A DNA stretch of 45,474 bases from a virus. Positions 22,945 to 31,695 of this stretch are shown here, one piece after another; the stretch's first letter is position 1; the number at the start of each line of letters is the position of its first letter. A program made the position numbers and the translations under genes. The notes beneath the pieces are model-generated. The model was given only the letters and a program-made list of their open reading frames with translations, did not search any database and was not told where the DNA came from. Location of the stretch: positions 1 through 45,474 of IMG/VR virus record IMGVR_UViG_3300008050_000087; one strand, written 5' to 3'.

Positions 22945-23836
22945 TACGTGCTGTTAGTGCCTGGACTGCCTTTTGGCGCCGTGCTATAGCATCAGCCATT
23001 TCCATGTCTGCGTCCTCAAACTCTTCTTCGATTTCTCTTATTGACCAGCCATCGAAATCATCATTCCAAGTGTCATCGAATTCGTATGAATCTAAATCAC
23101 AAGGCGCAGATGCTGTTTGGTCGCTATCCCACTTGTTCTCAGGTAGTGGGCTGACGTAGTCCGCTACCACCGTGTATTCGCTACAGCGTAGTTTCTGATG
23201 ATTGCAATCATGTGGCACAGATACTACATTCGCTGGGTCTACTCGAACTATAACTGTTCTTGACCCAAAGCCAGTAGCGTAGTTAAGGCTACCAACGTGG
23301 AATCCGTAGCTGCAGCCTCTGGCAGGATCGTCATCAACCTGATTGCGTGGGACAGAATGTGCTTGTCCTGGCTTGTTGTCGAAATGACCTGTATGGCAAT
23401 CTGTGTAGTTGTCACGCAGACCCTTATACCCGTAGAAATAACCTTCGTCGTCGATAGGCATGTTGCCATGCTCAAGGAACTTGTATAGCTGCTTAACGCT
23501 GTTGCCGCTAGGATTGTTATTTAGGCGTTCGAAGAAGTTTAGTAACGGCTGGAAGGGCCGACCTTCCTGCCAGAACCCTATAATTCTAGCCTCTAGAACC
23601 GGTGGTAGTTTCTGACCGTTGTGTAGAACGTGCTCTTCTGTGATTGTGAAGCCGTCTTTAGCCCACTTCTTCATGCTGGTTTTTACATCCATGAGGGCAA
23701 TAGCTGTATCCCAATCACGGCTTGTAATTGCTTCCAGTACCAGTTGGTACTGAGGTGTAGTTGATGTTACCTGTAGCGGTCTATTTTCGTAGATCACCGT
23801 AATAACTTGGCTTGTAATGATGTGTGGATAGCTCAT
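22937..23836 (-). CDS. rIIB: RIIB-like protein
   Basis: 299 aa. FYGYKGLRDNYTDCHTGHFD, followed by a PRNQVDDDPARGCSYGFHVG block, is the diagnostic core of the phage T4 rIIB family. The C-terminal quarter is very acidic. In T4, rIIA and rIIB are membrane-associated proteins affecting lysis timing and exclusion by prophages. Here the gene directly follows rIIA with an ATGA overlap, as in T4. Confidence 0.88.
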   Translation of the reverse strand: MSYPHIITSQVITVIYENRPLQVTSTTPQYQLVLEAITSRDWDTAIALMDVKTSMKKWAKDGFTITEEHVLHNGQKLPPVLEARIIGFWQEGRPFQPLLNFFERLNNNPSGNSVKQLYKFLEHGNMPIDDEGYFYGYKGLRDNYTDCHTGHFDNKPGQAHSVPRNQVDDDPARGCSYGFHVGSLNYATGFGSRTVIVRVDPANVVSVPHDCNHQKLRCSEYTVVADYVSPLPENKWDSDQTASAPCDLDSYEFDDTWNDDFDGWSIREIEEEFEDADMEMADAIARRQKAVQALTARNA

Positions 23837-26010
23837 GATTCTTCCTTTTGTGATTTATTGTATGCGTCTACTATCTTAACGTACTGAGCGCATTCTTCAA
23901 TGAGACTTTCGTTAGCGCTATATGCTTGCCAGAAACCTGTCTGGCTCAGCATAGGATATTTGTTTTGTATCAAATTCATTTCCTTTCCTGGGTCGACAGT
24001 TGGCCTTACGGTGCTGTCAATATCTTGAGTAAGTTCTTGGAGTAATGCTTTATTACTTTCAAGTTTGGCAAGCAGCTTGACGGCATCTGCTATTCGGTTT
24101 ACGAAGCTGACTACGTCGCTATTCGGATCAAGTTTGGCAACCAGTTGAGCAACTGCTGGCTTCTCGCACATTTCGTAGAGTCTTTTAGCCTTTCTGCTAC
24201 TTAGTGCAGCGTAGTCTCTAGCTTCTTGGGTTAGGTTTAGTTTTGTAAGGGCTTTAGCTCTTTCAACCTTGTACCATTCATCCCACAGCTGCCAGCCGGG
24301 ACCGACTTTGTCGTGGTGCTTTCGCTTGACCCCTATGATTGCCGGAGGTACCCAACCCGATCCGTTTAGTATCTTCAGTGCCTGTATTTGATTTCGAATA
24401 GTCCTTAAGTTTATCTGCTCGTACTGTTTGTTTTCGGGCACATAGGAATATAAGCCAACGTAGACACCTTTTCCGTCTTTAAGATCTGCTGTGGAGGGGT
24501 TCCAGTTTGAGCTTTTCGGATGAGCTGTGGGTGAAAAACCGTTCTTAAGCTCAAAAACCTTTTCTTTTGCTTTACTTGCGACTACTACGGACCTGCCTAC
24601 GGTGTTCAGCTTTGCATCATAAGGTAGTGTGCTCAGAAAGTAGGTAGGTATGCCTGTTAGCCCATGGGCCTTTAGCCACGTGTTGAGATCTGATATCTGT
24701 ACATTATTTTTATCATTGGGCACGTACACAAGACAATGACCCTTTCTGTTTTGCAAGATGCGCTGAAGGTAAGCTGACTTGGTGTCGGCTATATAAAGTA
24801 CTGTTGTTGGCGAGACTTCAATTCGACCTTGATCATATGAGCCAGTTGGAAATCTCTCATAACGAGATGGTAGTTGTTTTACCTCGCCGTGGGTGCAGGC
24901 GCCTGATTGTCTCCAGGTGGTGGTGGTCAGGGGAAAACCGTGCCAAGCAGAGTACTTATTTACAAGTGATTGAATGAAATTATGCGACTTACGACGAGCC
25001 CAATTATCGGGGGCGGATTGCTGTGCTATCTCTACGAACTGCCAGTAAAGTTTTCTGGCTTCCCAATATGAGGTGGCCGTGGCAAATCTTGCTTGTATTT
25101 CTTCCTTCAGCATTTTGTTAATGGCCTGAAGGCGCTGCCGTATGCTGCCAACAGTGTGATCTGTATATTCTAGATCCTCTCGGCTTGCGCCAATACTTAG
25201 TTCGCCAATTGGAAATCTAATTTCTAGAGGTGTATTTAACAACGCTGTTTCTTCAGCGGAAAGATTTGGAATTCTATCTGATCGTATTGGATAGCCGATA
25301 CTTCCCATTACAGCAACAGGTGTGTTCTGGTCGCTATCAAAATGAGTCTTAATTCGCCACCAGCCACGCTGCATAGTGTATTCTGGATTGCGTAGCTCGA
25401 TATTTATCTCTGGCTGTGGTTCGAAATAGTAATAGCACTTATGAGCCTTTTGTTCGAACTGCTGGACGTCGTCGGCATTAGCTGGGATGGCGACTTCAAC
25501 TCCTGTCTCGTCGGCTGAACAATCTGCTTCAAACAGCTTTGTCATCCTTCCTTCGTTGGAAGGATCGATAAAGGCGTTAAAGATCATCTTCTTGCCGCCG
25601 TGCCAGCTGGTTACCGTAAACTGCTGGCTGTAGGCGAATGCACTTTTACAACCTAGCCCGAGTTGCCCGATAGCATTATTGCTTTGCCGTTTAGTACTAC
25701 GTCCGTACTGGGTATAGATACTGTAAACATCTTTCTCGCTTAGCCCAGCACCATAATCCCTCACTGCGAATTGCAGATTGAATCTGGTTGGTAACCTGAT
25801 CAGGACTGGTCTGTCGCCCTGGCCGCTCTCCATATGAGCGTCCAGGGCATTAGTTCCGTATTCGCGGAGAATAGCCATGATTTTATCAGAGTACAGCTTG
25901 TCTCGCAGGATGGCCATGATATGAGACTGGTCGCCGACGCTGATACCGAACTGGTTGCCGGATTGTTCGCCCTGCACTTCTGCTGTGATTTGCTTTTCTT
26001 GAAGTCGCAT
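23833..26010 (-). CDS. rIIA: RIIA-like protein with GHKL ATPase domain
   Basis: 725 aa from the ATG preceded by TAGGAGAAAGA. The N-terminal GHKL/HSP90-type ATP site is complete: REYGTNALDAH (N box, N54), VRDYGAGL (D85xGxG) and GQLGLG (115-120). This matches T4 rIIA, whose C-terminal part is poorly conserved. Followed by rIIB with a 4-nt overlap. Confidence 0.88.
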   Translation of the reverse strand: MRLQEKQITAEVQGEQSGNQFGISVGDQSHIMAILRDKLYSDKIMAILREYGTNALDAHMESGQGDRPVLIRLPTRFNLQFAVRDYGAGLSEKDVYSIYTQYGRSTKRQSNNAIGQLGLGCKSAFAYSQQFTVTSWHGGKKMIFNAFIDPSNEGRMTKLFEADCSADETGVEVAIPANADDVQQFEQKAHKCYYYFEPQPEINIELRNPEYTMQRGWWRIKTHFDSDQNTPVAVMGSIGYPIRSDRIPNLSAEETALLNTPLEIRFPIGELSIGASREDLEYTDHTVGSIRQRLQAINKMLKEEIQARFATATSYWEARKLYWQFVEIAQQSAPDNWARRKSHNFIQSLVNKYSAWHGFPLTTTTWRQSGACTHGEVKQLPSRYERFPTGSYDQGRIEVSPTTVLYIADTKSAYLQRILQNRKGHCLVYVPNDKNNVQISDLNTWLKAHGLTGIPTYFLSTLPYDAKLNTVGRSVVVASKAKEKVFELKNGFSPTAHPKSSNWNPSTADLKDGKGVYVGLYSYVPENKQYEQINLRTIRNQIQALKILNGSGWVPPAIIGVKRKHHDKVGPGWQLWDEWYKVERAKALTKLNLTQEARDYAALSSRKAKRLYEMCEKPAVAQLVAKLDPNSDVVSFVNRIADAVKLLAKLESNKALLQELTQDIDSTVRPTVDPGKEMNLIQNKYPMLSQTGFWQAYSANESLIEECAQYVKIVDAYNKSQKEES

Positions 26011-26018
26011 TCTTTCTC

Positions 26019-26213
26019 CTATATTGGTAGTAGGTCTTTCATTTGTTTTTTTATTGTACGACGTATGATTTCTAAAATTGTGGGGCCGGTAGCCTGGGGA
26101 ACCCAATCGAGTTCATGGGCAACTGCTTGTTGAACAGCTAGGGCTACCTGGTCGACCCACTTATTTTCTAGTTCTTGGAGGTCAGCTAGCTGTTGCTGCT
26201 TCCACAGAGCCAT
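26019..26213 (-). CDS. Hypothetical helical protein (64 aa)
   Basis: Starts inside the recA 3' end (32-nt overlap) with GAGGAAGAAACAG before the ATG. Helical and amphipathic (LADLQELENKWVDQVALAVQ). Lies between recA and rIIA. Function unknown. Confidence 0.6.
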   Translation of the reverse strand: MALWKQQQLADLQELENKWVDQVALAVQQAVAHELDWVPQATGPTILEIIRRTIKKQMKDLLPI

Positions 26214-27357
26214 CTGTTTCTTCCTCGATTATATCACTTTCGGGTGCTAGACTGCCAGGCGTAAATGCGTCTGGATACAAGGCTAGAACTTCTTGATCTG
26301 ATAGTGCTCCGTCTATTTTTCCAGCTCGTAGAATGGCGTTTTTAAGCCGTACTCGTACCGGCTCATAGGTATCGATCAATTCAATACCAGCTGCCTTGCC
26401 TTTGCCTACATCTGGATGAATTGGTTCGGGTTCTGAATCTGGACCACCCCACCAGGCTTTAGTTTGCCCGCCGCTGTGACGGATAATGCTCCATGATGTT
26501 CCTAAGCTATTGATTTCATAGGTTTCGCTATAGCCGACACCGGGTATTACCGCGACTTCACAGTCTGGCCAATCGATATCAGAACTCATCTTGGTTTTAA
26601 CGCCCCGTAAGCGCATTACGCTAGCACCTGTTATGTCTTTGGAGTCTTGACGAGACAGCATTTCGATACGAAAACTAGCATAGAACTTAAGTGCGTTGCC
26701 ACCTGGTGTTGTCTTAGGAGAGCCAAACATGACACCCGGGTTCATTCGCAATTGGTTAATGAACAAATAAGTAGTACCTGTTGTGGGAGCAATCCTAGTA
26801 AGCTTTCTTAACGCAAAGCTCATATCCTTGCTGATACCGCCAACATCACTTTCTCCGACAGTACGACGTAGTTGGCGTTCGTTTAGTCCTGCGTCTACGC
26901 TATCAAAGAGAACGTAATCGATAGTACCGGTTTTACCCAGGGCGATACACATTTCTAATGCTATCTCAACATTAGGTGGGCGCTTCCAAATGATTTGATC
27001 GAAATCGACACCAAGCGCTTCCATCCATTGTCGTTCTAAACTGTGCTCTAAGTCAATTAACAGGTCTCGCTTGTTAGTGATCCCTTGTTCTTTACGCCAG
27101 CGTTGTCTGGCTGCCAAGCATAGTAGGCAGAAGGTGGTCTTCATGCTTTTCTCGAAGCCAAAGACTTCTATGATGCGACCGGTCGGAATGCCGCCACGCC
27201 GAGTCCAGATGTCGACCTTAAGGCTTCCTGTGGTAAATGGGACGATGTTTCCGTAGTCGTCCCCACTCATATCAATGCCGAAGGCTTTAGTTAGCCCTGC
27301 AAGAGCAGCGTCAAGCTCGGGGATTGCCGTGGGATTTTCTAACTGTATTTTTGCCAT
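26182..27357 (-). CDS. recA: RecA-like recombinase
   Basis: 391 aa. The RecA core has a P-loop, a YVLFDSVDAG Walker B and NQLRMNPGVMFGSPKTTPGG covering the L2 DNA-binding loop. The P-loop reads GFEKSMKTT (67-75) instead of the bacterial GPESSGKTT: the glycine before the lysine is methionine, although the lysine and threonines remain. The C-terminal region is acidic. It would drive strand exchange with the Cas4-like and resolvase-like nucleases in this window. AAGGA before the ATG. Confidence 0.9.
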   Translation of the reverse strand: MAKIQLENPTAIPELDAALAGLTKAFGIDMSGDDYGNIVPFTTGSLKVDIWTRRGGIPTGRIIEVFGFEKSMKTTFCLLCLAARQRWRKEQGITNKRDLLIDLEHSLERQWMEALGVDFDQIIWKRPPNVEIALEMCIALGKTGTIDYVLFDSVDAGLNERQLRRTVGESDVGGISKDMSFALRKLTRIAPTTGTTYLFINQLRMNPGVMFGSPKTTPGGNALKFYASFRIEMLSRQDSKDITGASVMRLRGVKTKMSSDIDWPDCEVAVIPGVGYSETYEINSLGTSWSIIRHSGGQTKAWWGGPDSEPEPIHPDVGKGKAAGIELIDTYEPVRVRLKNAILRAGKIDGALSDQEVLALYPDAFTPGSLAPESDIIEEETDGSVEAATAS

Positions 27358-27949
27358 GTATTCCTTCTTGTAGCTTAGCTGCAGTTGTTACAGTTCTAAG
27401 CAATTTGTTCCATTGTACTTCAGGCGATGCCTTGTGATGCGCATGAAGTATTTCTATTTCTGCATCTGTTACTGCAGAATGATCGTTCCACTCTTTAACT
27501 TTATGTTCATATCGAGCGTGACCGTAGTACTTCATTTCCACTAAAAGAGCACGGCGGTCATAATAGCACACTAGTGTTTGTGGATACTGTGCTGGGTCAA
27601 GACCTATGAATTCCATGATGCGCTCTTCCCACGGAGGCTCTATCTGATATTTGTATTCAGGTAACTGTTCCTTGATTCCATGGATGAGATCTTGAACAAG
27701 TGCTTCTTGTGCATCATGCCAGGCGCCATATCCTGCAGCTATTGGATTATTAGATGCTTGCAGTATTAGTTCAGCAACCAAGTTGCTGTGTGTCACCAGG
27801 CGACAGTCGAGGCCGCCATTGTATCTACGTATACCGCACATGCTGCGCTCTATGTCTTTTAACGTAAAGCGGCTGCGCCATGGGAAGCGCAGCCATATAG
27901 GATTACCATCTATTGTATGATAATCAGGTTTGATTACTTTGCTTGTCAT
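27311..27949 (-). CDS. HD-domain phosphohydrolase (YfbR-like)
   Basis: 212 aa. RLVTHSNLVAELILQASNN and GYGAWHDAQEALVQDLIHG supply the first histidine and the HD pair of the HD superfamily. A later glutamate-rich helix follows. Close in layout to phage HD hydrolases related to the 5'-nucleotidase YfbR, which removes phosphate from deoxynucleotides. Its 3' end overlaps recA by 47 nt. Confidence 0.75.
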   Translation of the reverse strand: MTSKVIKPDYHTIDGNPIWLRFPWRSRFTLKDIERSMCGIRRYNGGLDCRLVTHSNLVAELILQASNNPIAAGYGAWHDAQEALVQDLIHGIKEQLPEYKYQIEPPWEERIMEFIGLDPAQYPQTLVCYYDRRALLVEMKYYGHARYEHKVKEWNDHSAVTDAEIEILHAHHKASPEVQWNKLLRTVTTAAKLQEGIHGKNTVRKSHGNPRA

Positions 27950-28226
27950 CTGTTTCTTCTTTTTTCTTTGTTCTGGTGCGTCGTCTTTTTACCGGAGCAG
28001 GTTTGGCCGCTGTCTCAGCGGCCTCAGCACGTGCCACAGCTTCCAAAAGCTTGTTTTGAATTTCTTCTTTCTCTGCAATTAAAGCGTTAACTGTATCTGT
28101 GTTATCAACAGTAGCCTCGGCAAGAGCCTTGACGATCGTTGCAGCGGCGGCATTTATATGTCGGCGCTTGCTGCTGTCAGTGTGTATCAAGATGAAATTT
28201 AAGGCCTCTGAGGCGTTCTTAAACAT
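27924..28226 (-). CDS. Hypothetical protein with basic Ala-rich tail
   Basis: 100 aa. The helical N-terminal part (MFKNASEALNFILIHTDSSK) is followed by an Ala/Glu coiled coil and a Lys/Arg tail (VKRRRTRTKKKEE), which may bind nucleic acid. AGGAG before the ATG. Confidence 0.7.
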   Translation of the reverse strand: MFKNASEALNFILIHTDSSKRRHINAAAATIVKALAEATVDNTDTVNALIAEKEEIQNKLLEAVARAEAAETAAKPAPVKRRRTRTKKKEETDDKQSNQT

Positions 28227-28234
28227 GGTAACTC

Positions 28235-28627
28235 CTATTTCTGTTGTGAAATATACGGATCGTATACAGTGTCTTTCATCCTATCATCATTCCAGTAGCC
28301 TTGTAGTTGTGCTTCCAGTATGAATAGTGCGTTACATGCTAGATGTGCAGCGTGCAGCATGTCCGAGTCGGGATCTATGTCCTTTCCTCGTTCTAGCGCA
28401 TTGAGGTGTCGTTTTAAACTACCTATGTATCGCTTTAGGCTGCTGCCCTCTGTTCTACGCCAGTTATCGTCACTGTATTTTTGTGCACCGTGAGTTAGGA
28501 TTTTAGCAACATCATATATTGCGCGGGCTGGAAGTAATTCCATTCGGATTTTATTTTGATCCCATTTGACGTTCCCAGCTTCAATATCTTGGTTGTATGC
28601 TGGCCTTTGATTTTCTTGTTTATCCAT
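28235..28627 (-). CDS. dATP/dGTP diphosphohydrolase-like (DUF5664, MazZ-like)
   Basis: 130 aa from the ATG after AGAGGAAAAACAAA. The pattern KIRMELLPARAIYDVAKILT, GAQKYSDDNW, SLKRHLNALERGKDIDPDSD and HAAHLACNALFILE is the DUF5664 family. That family includes MazZ of phages with 2-aminoadenine DNA. Members of this family also occur in ordinary phages. No PurZ, DatZ or DpoZ is in the window, so base substitution cannot be claimed. Confidence 0.8.
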   Translation of the reverse strand: MDKQENQRPAYNQDIEAGNVKWDQNKIRMELLPARAIYDVAKILTHGAQKYSDDNWRRTEGSSLKRYIGSLKRHLNALERGKDIDPDSDMLHAAHLACNALFILEAQLQGYWNDDRMKDTVYDPYISQQK

Positions 28628-29207
28628 TTTGTTTTTCCTCTGGCCAATACCTGATTCCCTTTCCGGGAGTAAAGACTGCAAAGTAAACTCGGCCAGCTAC
28701 AATTGCGTCTCTGATTCTACGTTGGCCTGTAGTAAGTTGCCCCTTACCTGTCTTTGTATCTATAAATATGATACGACCAACCTCATCTTTTTCTCGACGG
28801 CGTACTGCATCATAATGCTCATAGTAGATAAAGTCGACAGGGTCACCCATGTGCCTGTAGTCTTTTGGATTTAGTTCGGTAAGCAAGGGTGTAAAGTTCT
28901 CGCCTAGACTGCCGAGGTCGGCACTGGTTGCTCGTTTCTTAGCGTCAGTACGTATAGCCTTAGCTTCATTTTTCGTCCACGAAAGCATTTGCACTTTGAC
29001 TTCTGCGGCAACCCGAGCATCTGCTTGCTGATTTATGTTTTTTATCTGTTCTGCCAGTGTATTGTTACGAGTAACTTCTTCTTTGATTGTGTTTTTTAAT
29101 TTTGTATAGTTATCGTGTAGGTATTTGTAGTCTTTATGTGACTTTTGGAGAAGATAGATAAAAACTGCTAGTACTGCTACAATTAAGATGATAAGGAGAT
29201 TTTCCAT
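28620..29207 (-). CDS. Membrane-anchored Holliday-junction-resolvase-like nuclease
   Basis: 195 aa. One N-terminal membrane segment (LLIILIVAVLAVFIYLL) is followed by a coiled coil. A PD-(D/E)XK domain similar to proteins annotated as related to archaeal Holliday junction resolvases (PF10107) comes next, with LGSLGENFTPLL, GDPVDFIYYE, IFIDTKTGKG and TTGQRRIRDAI. The catalytic ExK of the family is DxK here (DTK). Its start codon overlaps, head to head, the start of the plus-strand gene at 29206. Confidence 0.75.
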   Translation of the reverse strand: MENLLIILIVAVLAVFIYLLQKSHKDYKYLHDNYTKLKNTIKEEVTRNNTLAEQIKNINQQADARVAAEVKVQMLSWTKNEAKAIRTDAKKRATSADLGSLGENFTPLLTELNPKDYRHMGDPVDFIYYEHYDAVRRREKDEVGRIIFIDTKTGKGQLTTGQRRIRDAIVAGRVYFAVFTPGKGIRYWPEEKQNG

Positions 29208-29592
29208 GCCTACCATTTTGGTAATTGGTTATTTTAATGTCTTGCATGCTGGACACGTACAACATCTCAAAGCACTTGCTGCGATGGGCGATGTGTTCGT
29301 TGCCATTTACAATGATGTTAAGAACGCTGAACGTTTTGGCGTCGAAGCTGTTACTTTAACGGATAGAGTAGAGTGTTTGCGGGCGTGCAAGTACGTTTCC
29401 GACATCACGATTATGGGAGACGGCGTATCGATAGCTAGCAGGGTGCAAGCAGATAGGTTTGGCGGGCATGAGACCCAGGATATACTTGCAGATGATTTGA
29501 ATTTGCCTGGGATGATTCTGCCTGTGGAACCCGTTAGTCGTATTCCTAAACATAAAGAAGCTATGCGGCCAGCAGCGTGGCTGGCCTTTTAG
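29206..29592 (+). CDS. Cytidylyltransferase-like nucleotidyltransferase (plus strand)
   Basis: 128 aa, starting at the ATG after AAGGAG. GYFNVLHAGHVQHLKALA contains the HxGH nucleotide-binding motif of the cytidylyltransferase/HldE-C/TagD family, which activates sugar phosphates or polyol phosphates. The usual C-terminal signature is not clear. It is one of only four plus-strand genes I support, has its own terminator, and its ribosome binding site lies inside the opposite gene. It could contribute to surface sugar or DNA modification (inference). Confidence 0.8.
   Translation: MPTILVIGYFNVLHAGHVQHLKALAAMGDVFVAIYNDVKNAERFGVEAVTLTDRVECLRACKYVSDITIMGDGVSIASRVQADRFGGHETQDILADDLNLPGMILPVEPVSRIPKHKEAMRPAAWLAF
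29567..29590 (+). terminator. Intrinsic terminator overlapping the end of the nucleotidyltransferase gene
   Basis: Seven-base perfect stem GGCCAGC/GCTGGCC with a 6-nt loop followed by TTTT, on the plus strand. The hairpin is inside the last codons, and the stop TAG follows at once. Confidence 0.75.
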
Positions 29593-30176
29593 TCTCCGTT
29601 AAAACAGTTGTTTACGCGTAGGGTTTCATACCATTCGTCTGTTAGTTGCATTCTGGCTTTCTTCGAGATACGTATCTCGGTATGGTAAGCAATAATTTCT
29701 GCTACTGCTTGACAAAATGCCTGCTCGATATCATCTACGCCTATCCCTAAAATCGTTATGTGCTGTAAGTCGTAATCAACACAGTATCCTGGATCATCAT
29801 GTTGGTAAAGGGTTTCTACGGAGTAGACGTAGCTGCAGACAGTAATGTTTTTCGGAATATCTATGGTTTTCAATTTGTATTCGCTCCAGTAGTCTTTCGC
29901 AGCACGTCTAGTTTCTGCCCTGAAGTGTTCTATGTCAACGTTTTCTCTATCAGTTGCAGCTTTAGCTAGGTCTTCTAAGGACATAGGTTTGTCCCACTCA
30001 TTAGATAGGGCGGCAGCTAAATAGTCGTTGTCGAATATACAAGATATAGCTGATACCCATGCTATAGCGAGGTGTCTTTTCCGTCGTCGCTTTGGATGCA
30101 TGAGTTTAATATAATCGTCTCTTGCTTGAGAGAGGATCATACGATGTAGCAGTCTATAATCTTGTATGTCTTCCAT
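29589..30176 (-). CDS. Hypothetical protein (195 aa)
   Basis: Start overlaps the previous stop (TAATG), with GAGGAAGAG upstream. Basic N-terminal helix (MHPKRRRKRHLAIAW), then acidic alpha/beta text. It ends tail to tail with the plus-strand nucleotidyltransferase (4-nt overlap). No family recognised. Confidence 0.72.
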   Translation of the reverse strand: MEDIQDYRLLHRMILSQARDDYIKLMHPKRRRKRHLAIAWVSAISCIFDNDYLAAALSNEWDKPMSLEDLAKAATDRENVDIEHFRAETRRAAKDYWSEYKLKTIDIPKNITVCSYVYSVETLYQHDDPGYCVDYDLQHITILGIGVDDIEQAFCQAVAEIIAYHTEIRISKKARMQLTDEWYETLRVNNCFNGD

Positions 30177-30433
30177 TACTCTTCTTCGTTCTCAGAGTTA
30201 AGACATCTTTCTAGAAATTCTTCTGCGAGTTCTTCTAGATCTGATACTCCCAGTAGGATTTCGAAAAAGTCTCTTCCTTCTGGGAGTTCCTGTAGGATCG
30301 CAAAGTTTTCTACCAGAGCATCAGCATCATCAGCCAACAGGTCAAAATTTGAATTGATGCGTTCACCTAATTCTTCTACGAATTGTTGGCTTAGCGCCTT
30401 ATTTTCTTTCAGCTCGCTTAATAGCTTTTCCAT
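30176..30433 (-). CDS. Hypothetical acidic helical protein (85 aa)
   Basis: Strongly acidic and all helical (LLADDADALVENFAILQELP), ending NSENEEE. Such acidic small phage proteins can mimic DNA or bind host factors, but nothing specific supports that here. AAAGGAAAAAC before the ATG. Confidence 0.7.
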   Translation of the reverse strand: MEKLLSELKENKALSQQFVEELGERINSNFDLLADDADALVENFAILQELPEGRDFFEILLGVSDLEELAEEFLERCLNSENEEE

Positions 30434-30692
30434 TATTAAGTTTTTCCTTTGTTAAGTTCTCTTTTGATAAGGCTAATACGACGCCGACTAACAAACCTGT
30501 AATTGCTGCTCCGAAAGCAGCTACGATAGATTTACTAACGCTGGATAGCCCTAGCCACGCTATGAAGCTTGCACTGAGATCAGTGAATAGTGGGTGACGT
30601 TTTAACCAATTCTGAGCCCATTCTGGAAGCTCAAAGAAAAGGATTAGCATTCCTGCAAAAGTAATACACGCTAAGGCCATGCCTGTCAACAT
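30399..30692 (-). CDS. Membrane protein with two predicted TM segments (97 aa)
   Basis: TM1 at residues ~3-20 (TGMALACITFAGMLILFF) and TM2 around 55-75 (KSIVAAFGAAITGLLVGVVL), then a Lys-rich tail. Size and layout would suit a holin, but no endolysin is recognised beside it. Overlaps the next gene by 35 nt. AAGGAAAAG upstream of the ATG. Confidence 0.68.
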   Translation of the reverse strand: MLTGMALACITFAGMLILFFELPEWAQNWLKRHPLFTDLSASFIAWLGLSSVSKSIVAAFGAAITGLLVGVVLALSKENLTKEKLNNGKAIKRAERK

Positions 30693-30709
30693 TAATCTTT
30701 TCCTTGGCG

Positions 30710-31276
30710 TTAGTCTATCTGTACGGCATCGAGGTATTTGAGTTCCATATTGGCACTCATACCAATGGTTTCCAACATTTTTCTTGCTTCGATGAGGGCA
30801 TCACGTCTGTCGCGCCAAAACTCTTTGAGGATTTTGGCGCTTAGTCTGTGAGTTAGAACATTGTTAAGTTGATTGTCGGCAATTCTACCGATTACTGTTG
30901 CGGCTGGCCTTTTCGCTTTTCTTGTTGCATAGTTCTCGACTATCTTGCTAACTATTTCATTTTTCTTGCTGTCTGAACCACTAGTTAGTGCTGCGTGTGT
31001 CGCATTAGCCATTGAGTAAAAGTAAATCGCCTTTTGTAGTTTGCGCGCTAGTAAGGCGCTCACTTCACGGTAGACTTCTGGTGTCATATGACCTGGAATT
31101 TCCACAGCACAATCTGCCATCCACTCAAGTAGCGTTTTATCTTGAAAGACAAACTCGTTCATGACACGGTCATGAACGAGTGAGTGGAATTGGCTATTTT
31201 CCAACAGGCTATTGATTAACTCATCTGCAGTCGGTTGGACTATAGTGTCTTCAGAAGCTTGTGCTTCGTCTGACAT
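30710..31276 (-). CDS. Hypothetical helical protein (188 aa)
   Basis: Starts at the ATG after CCGGAGATAAA. Helical throughout. The C-terminal half is basic (YATRKAKRPAATVIGRI, KEFWRDRRDALIEARK). No family recognised. Confidence 0.75.
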   Translation of the reverse strand: MSDEAQASEDTIVQPTADELINSLLENSQFHSLVHDRVMNEFVFQDKTLLEWMADCAVEIPGHMTPEVYREVSALLARKLQKAIYFYSMANATHAALTSGSDSKKNEIVSKIVENYATRKAKRPAATVIGRIADNQLNNVLTHRLSAKILKEFWRDRRDALIEARKMLETIGMSANMELKYLDAVQID

Positions 31277-31290
31277 TTTATCTCCGGTTG

Positions 31291-31695
31291 TTACCAGCCA
31301 GCTGGGCGGGTAGCATCAACAGTAGGTCGAGCGCCTGTGCTGTCGGGTGCCTGGGTTTGGGCCCCAGCAGCAGCACTTTGACCAGTACCAGCAAGAGCTT
31401 CTCCGTAAGCAGCTAAGATTACGTTGTTGATCTGATCTTGGACAGGACCGCTAAAGCTTCCTTCTGGACGATCTTCTAGGACACGAGTGGTCTTAGGGTA
31501 GATGGTCTTGCCATCCTTTTGGTAAGGCTTGCCTTGAGGCCAACCTACGAACAGACCCTTGTCGCCCTGTACGATAGTAAAACCTTCAATAGCCACCCGG
31601 GCTGGTCCTACGTTGATAAAAAGTGTTGCAAAGCCACGGGTTTTGCTAGTACCAGGGTTCTGCCATATATTTACGGATGCACTAAACTGACTCAT
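31291..31695 (-). CDS. SpoVG-like protein
   Basis: 134 aa from the ATG after GGAGAAACTG. AIEGFTIVQGDKGLFVGWPQ, with later VQDQINNVILAAY, resembles SpoVG. SpoVG is a small DNA- and RNA-binding regulator whose core is a GFxIxxGxxGLFVxMP block followed by a C-terminal helix. An Ala/Gln/Pro-rich low-complexity tail is added. It lies close to the Whirly-like gene, which suits a nucleic-acid-binding role. Confidence 0.62.
   Translation of the reverse strand: MSQFSASVNIWQNPGTSKTRGFATLFINVGPARVAIEGFTIVQGDKGLFVGWPQGKPYQKDGKTIYPKTTRVLEDRPEGSFSGPVQDQINNVILAAYGEALAGTGQSAAAGAQTQAPDSTGARPTVDATRPAGW

Noticed and set aside
23248-23475. Minus-strand 75-codon frame inside rIIB
   Set aside because: Alternative-frame shadow of the conserved RIIB core, Thr/Ile-rich, no supporting start signal.
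28235-28627. 2-aminoadenine (Z) genome cluster
   Set aside because: Only the DUF5664/MazZ-like gene is present. PurZ, DatZ and DpoZ are not recognised, and the polymerase is DnaE-like rather than the DpoZ type.
30399-30692. Holin assignment for the two-TM protein
   Set aside because: Topology alone is not enough. No endolysin or spanin pair is recognised next to it.
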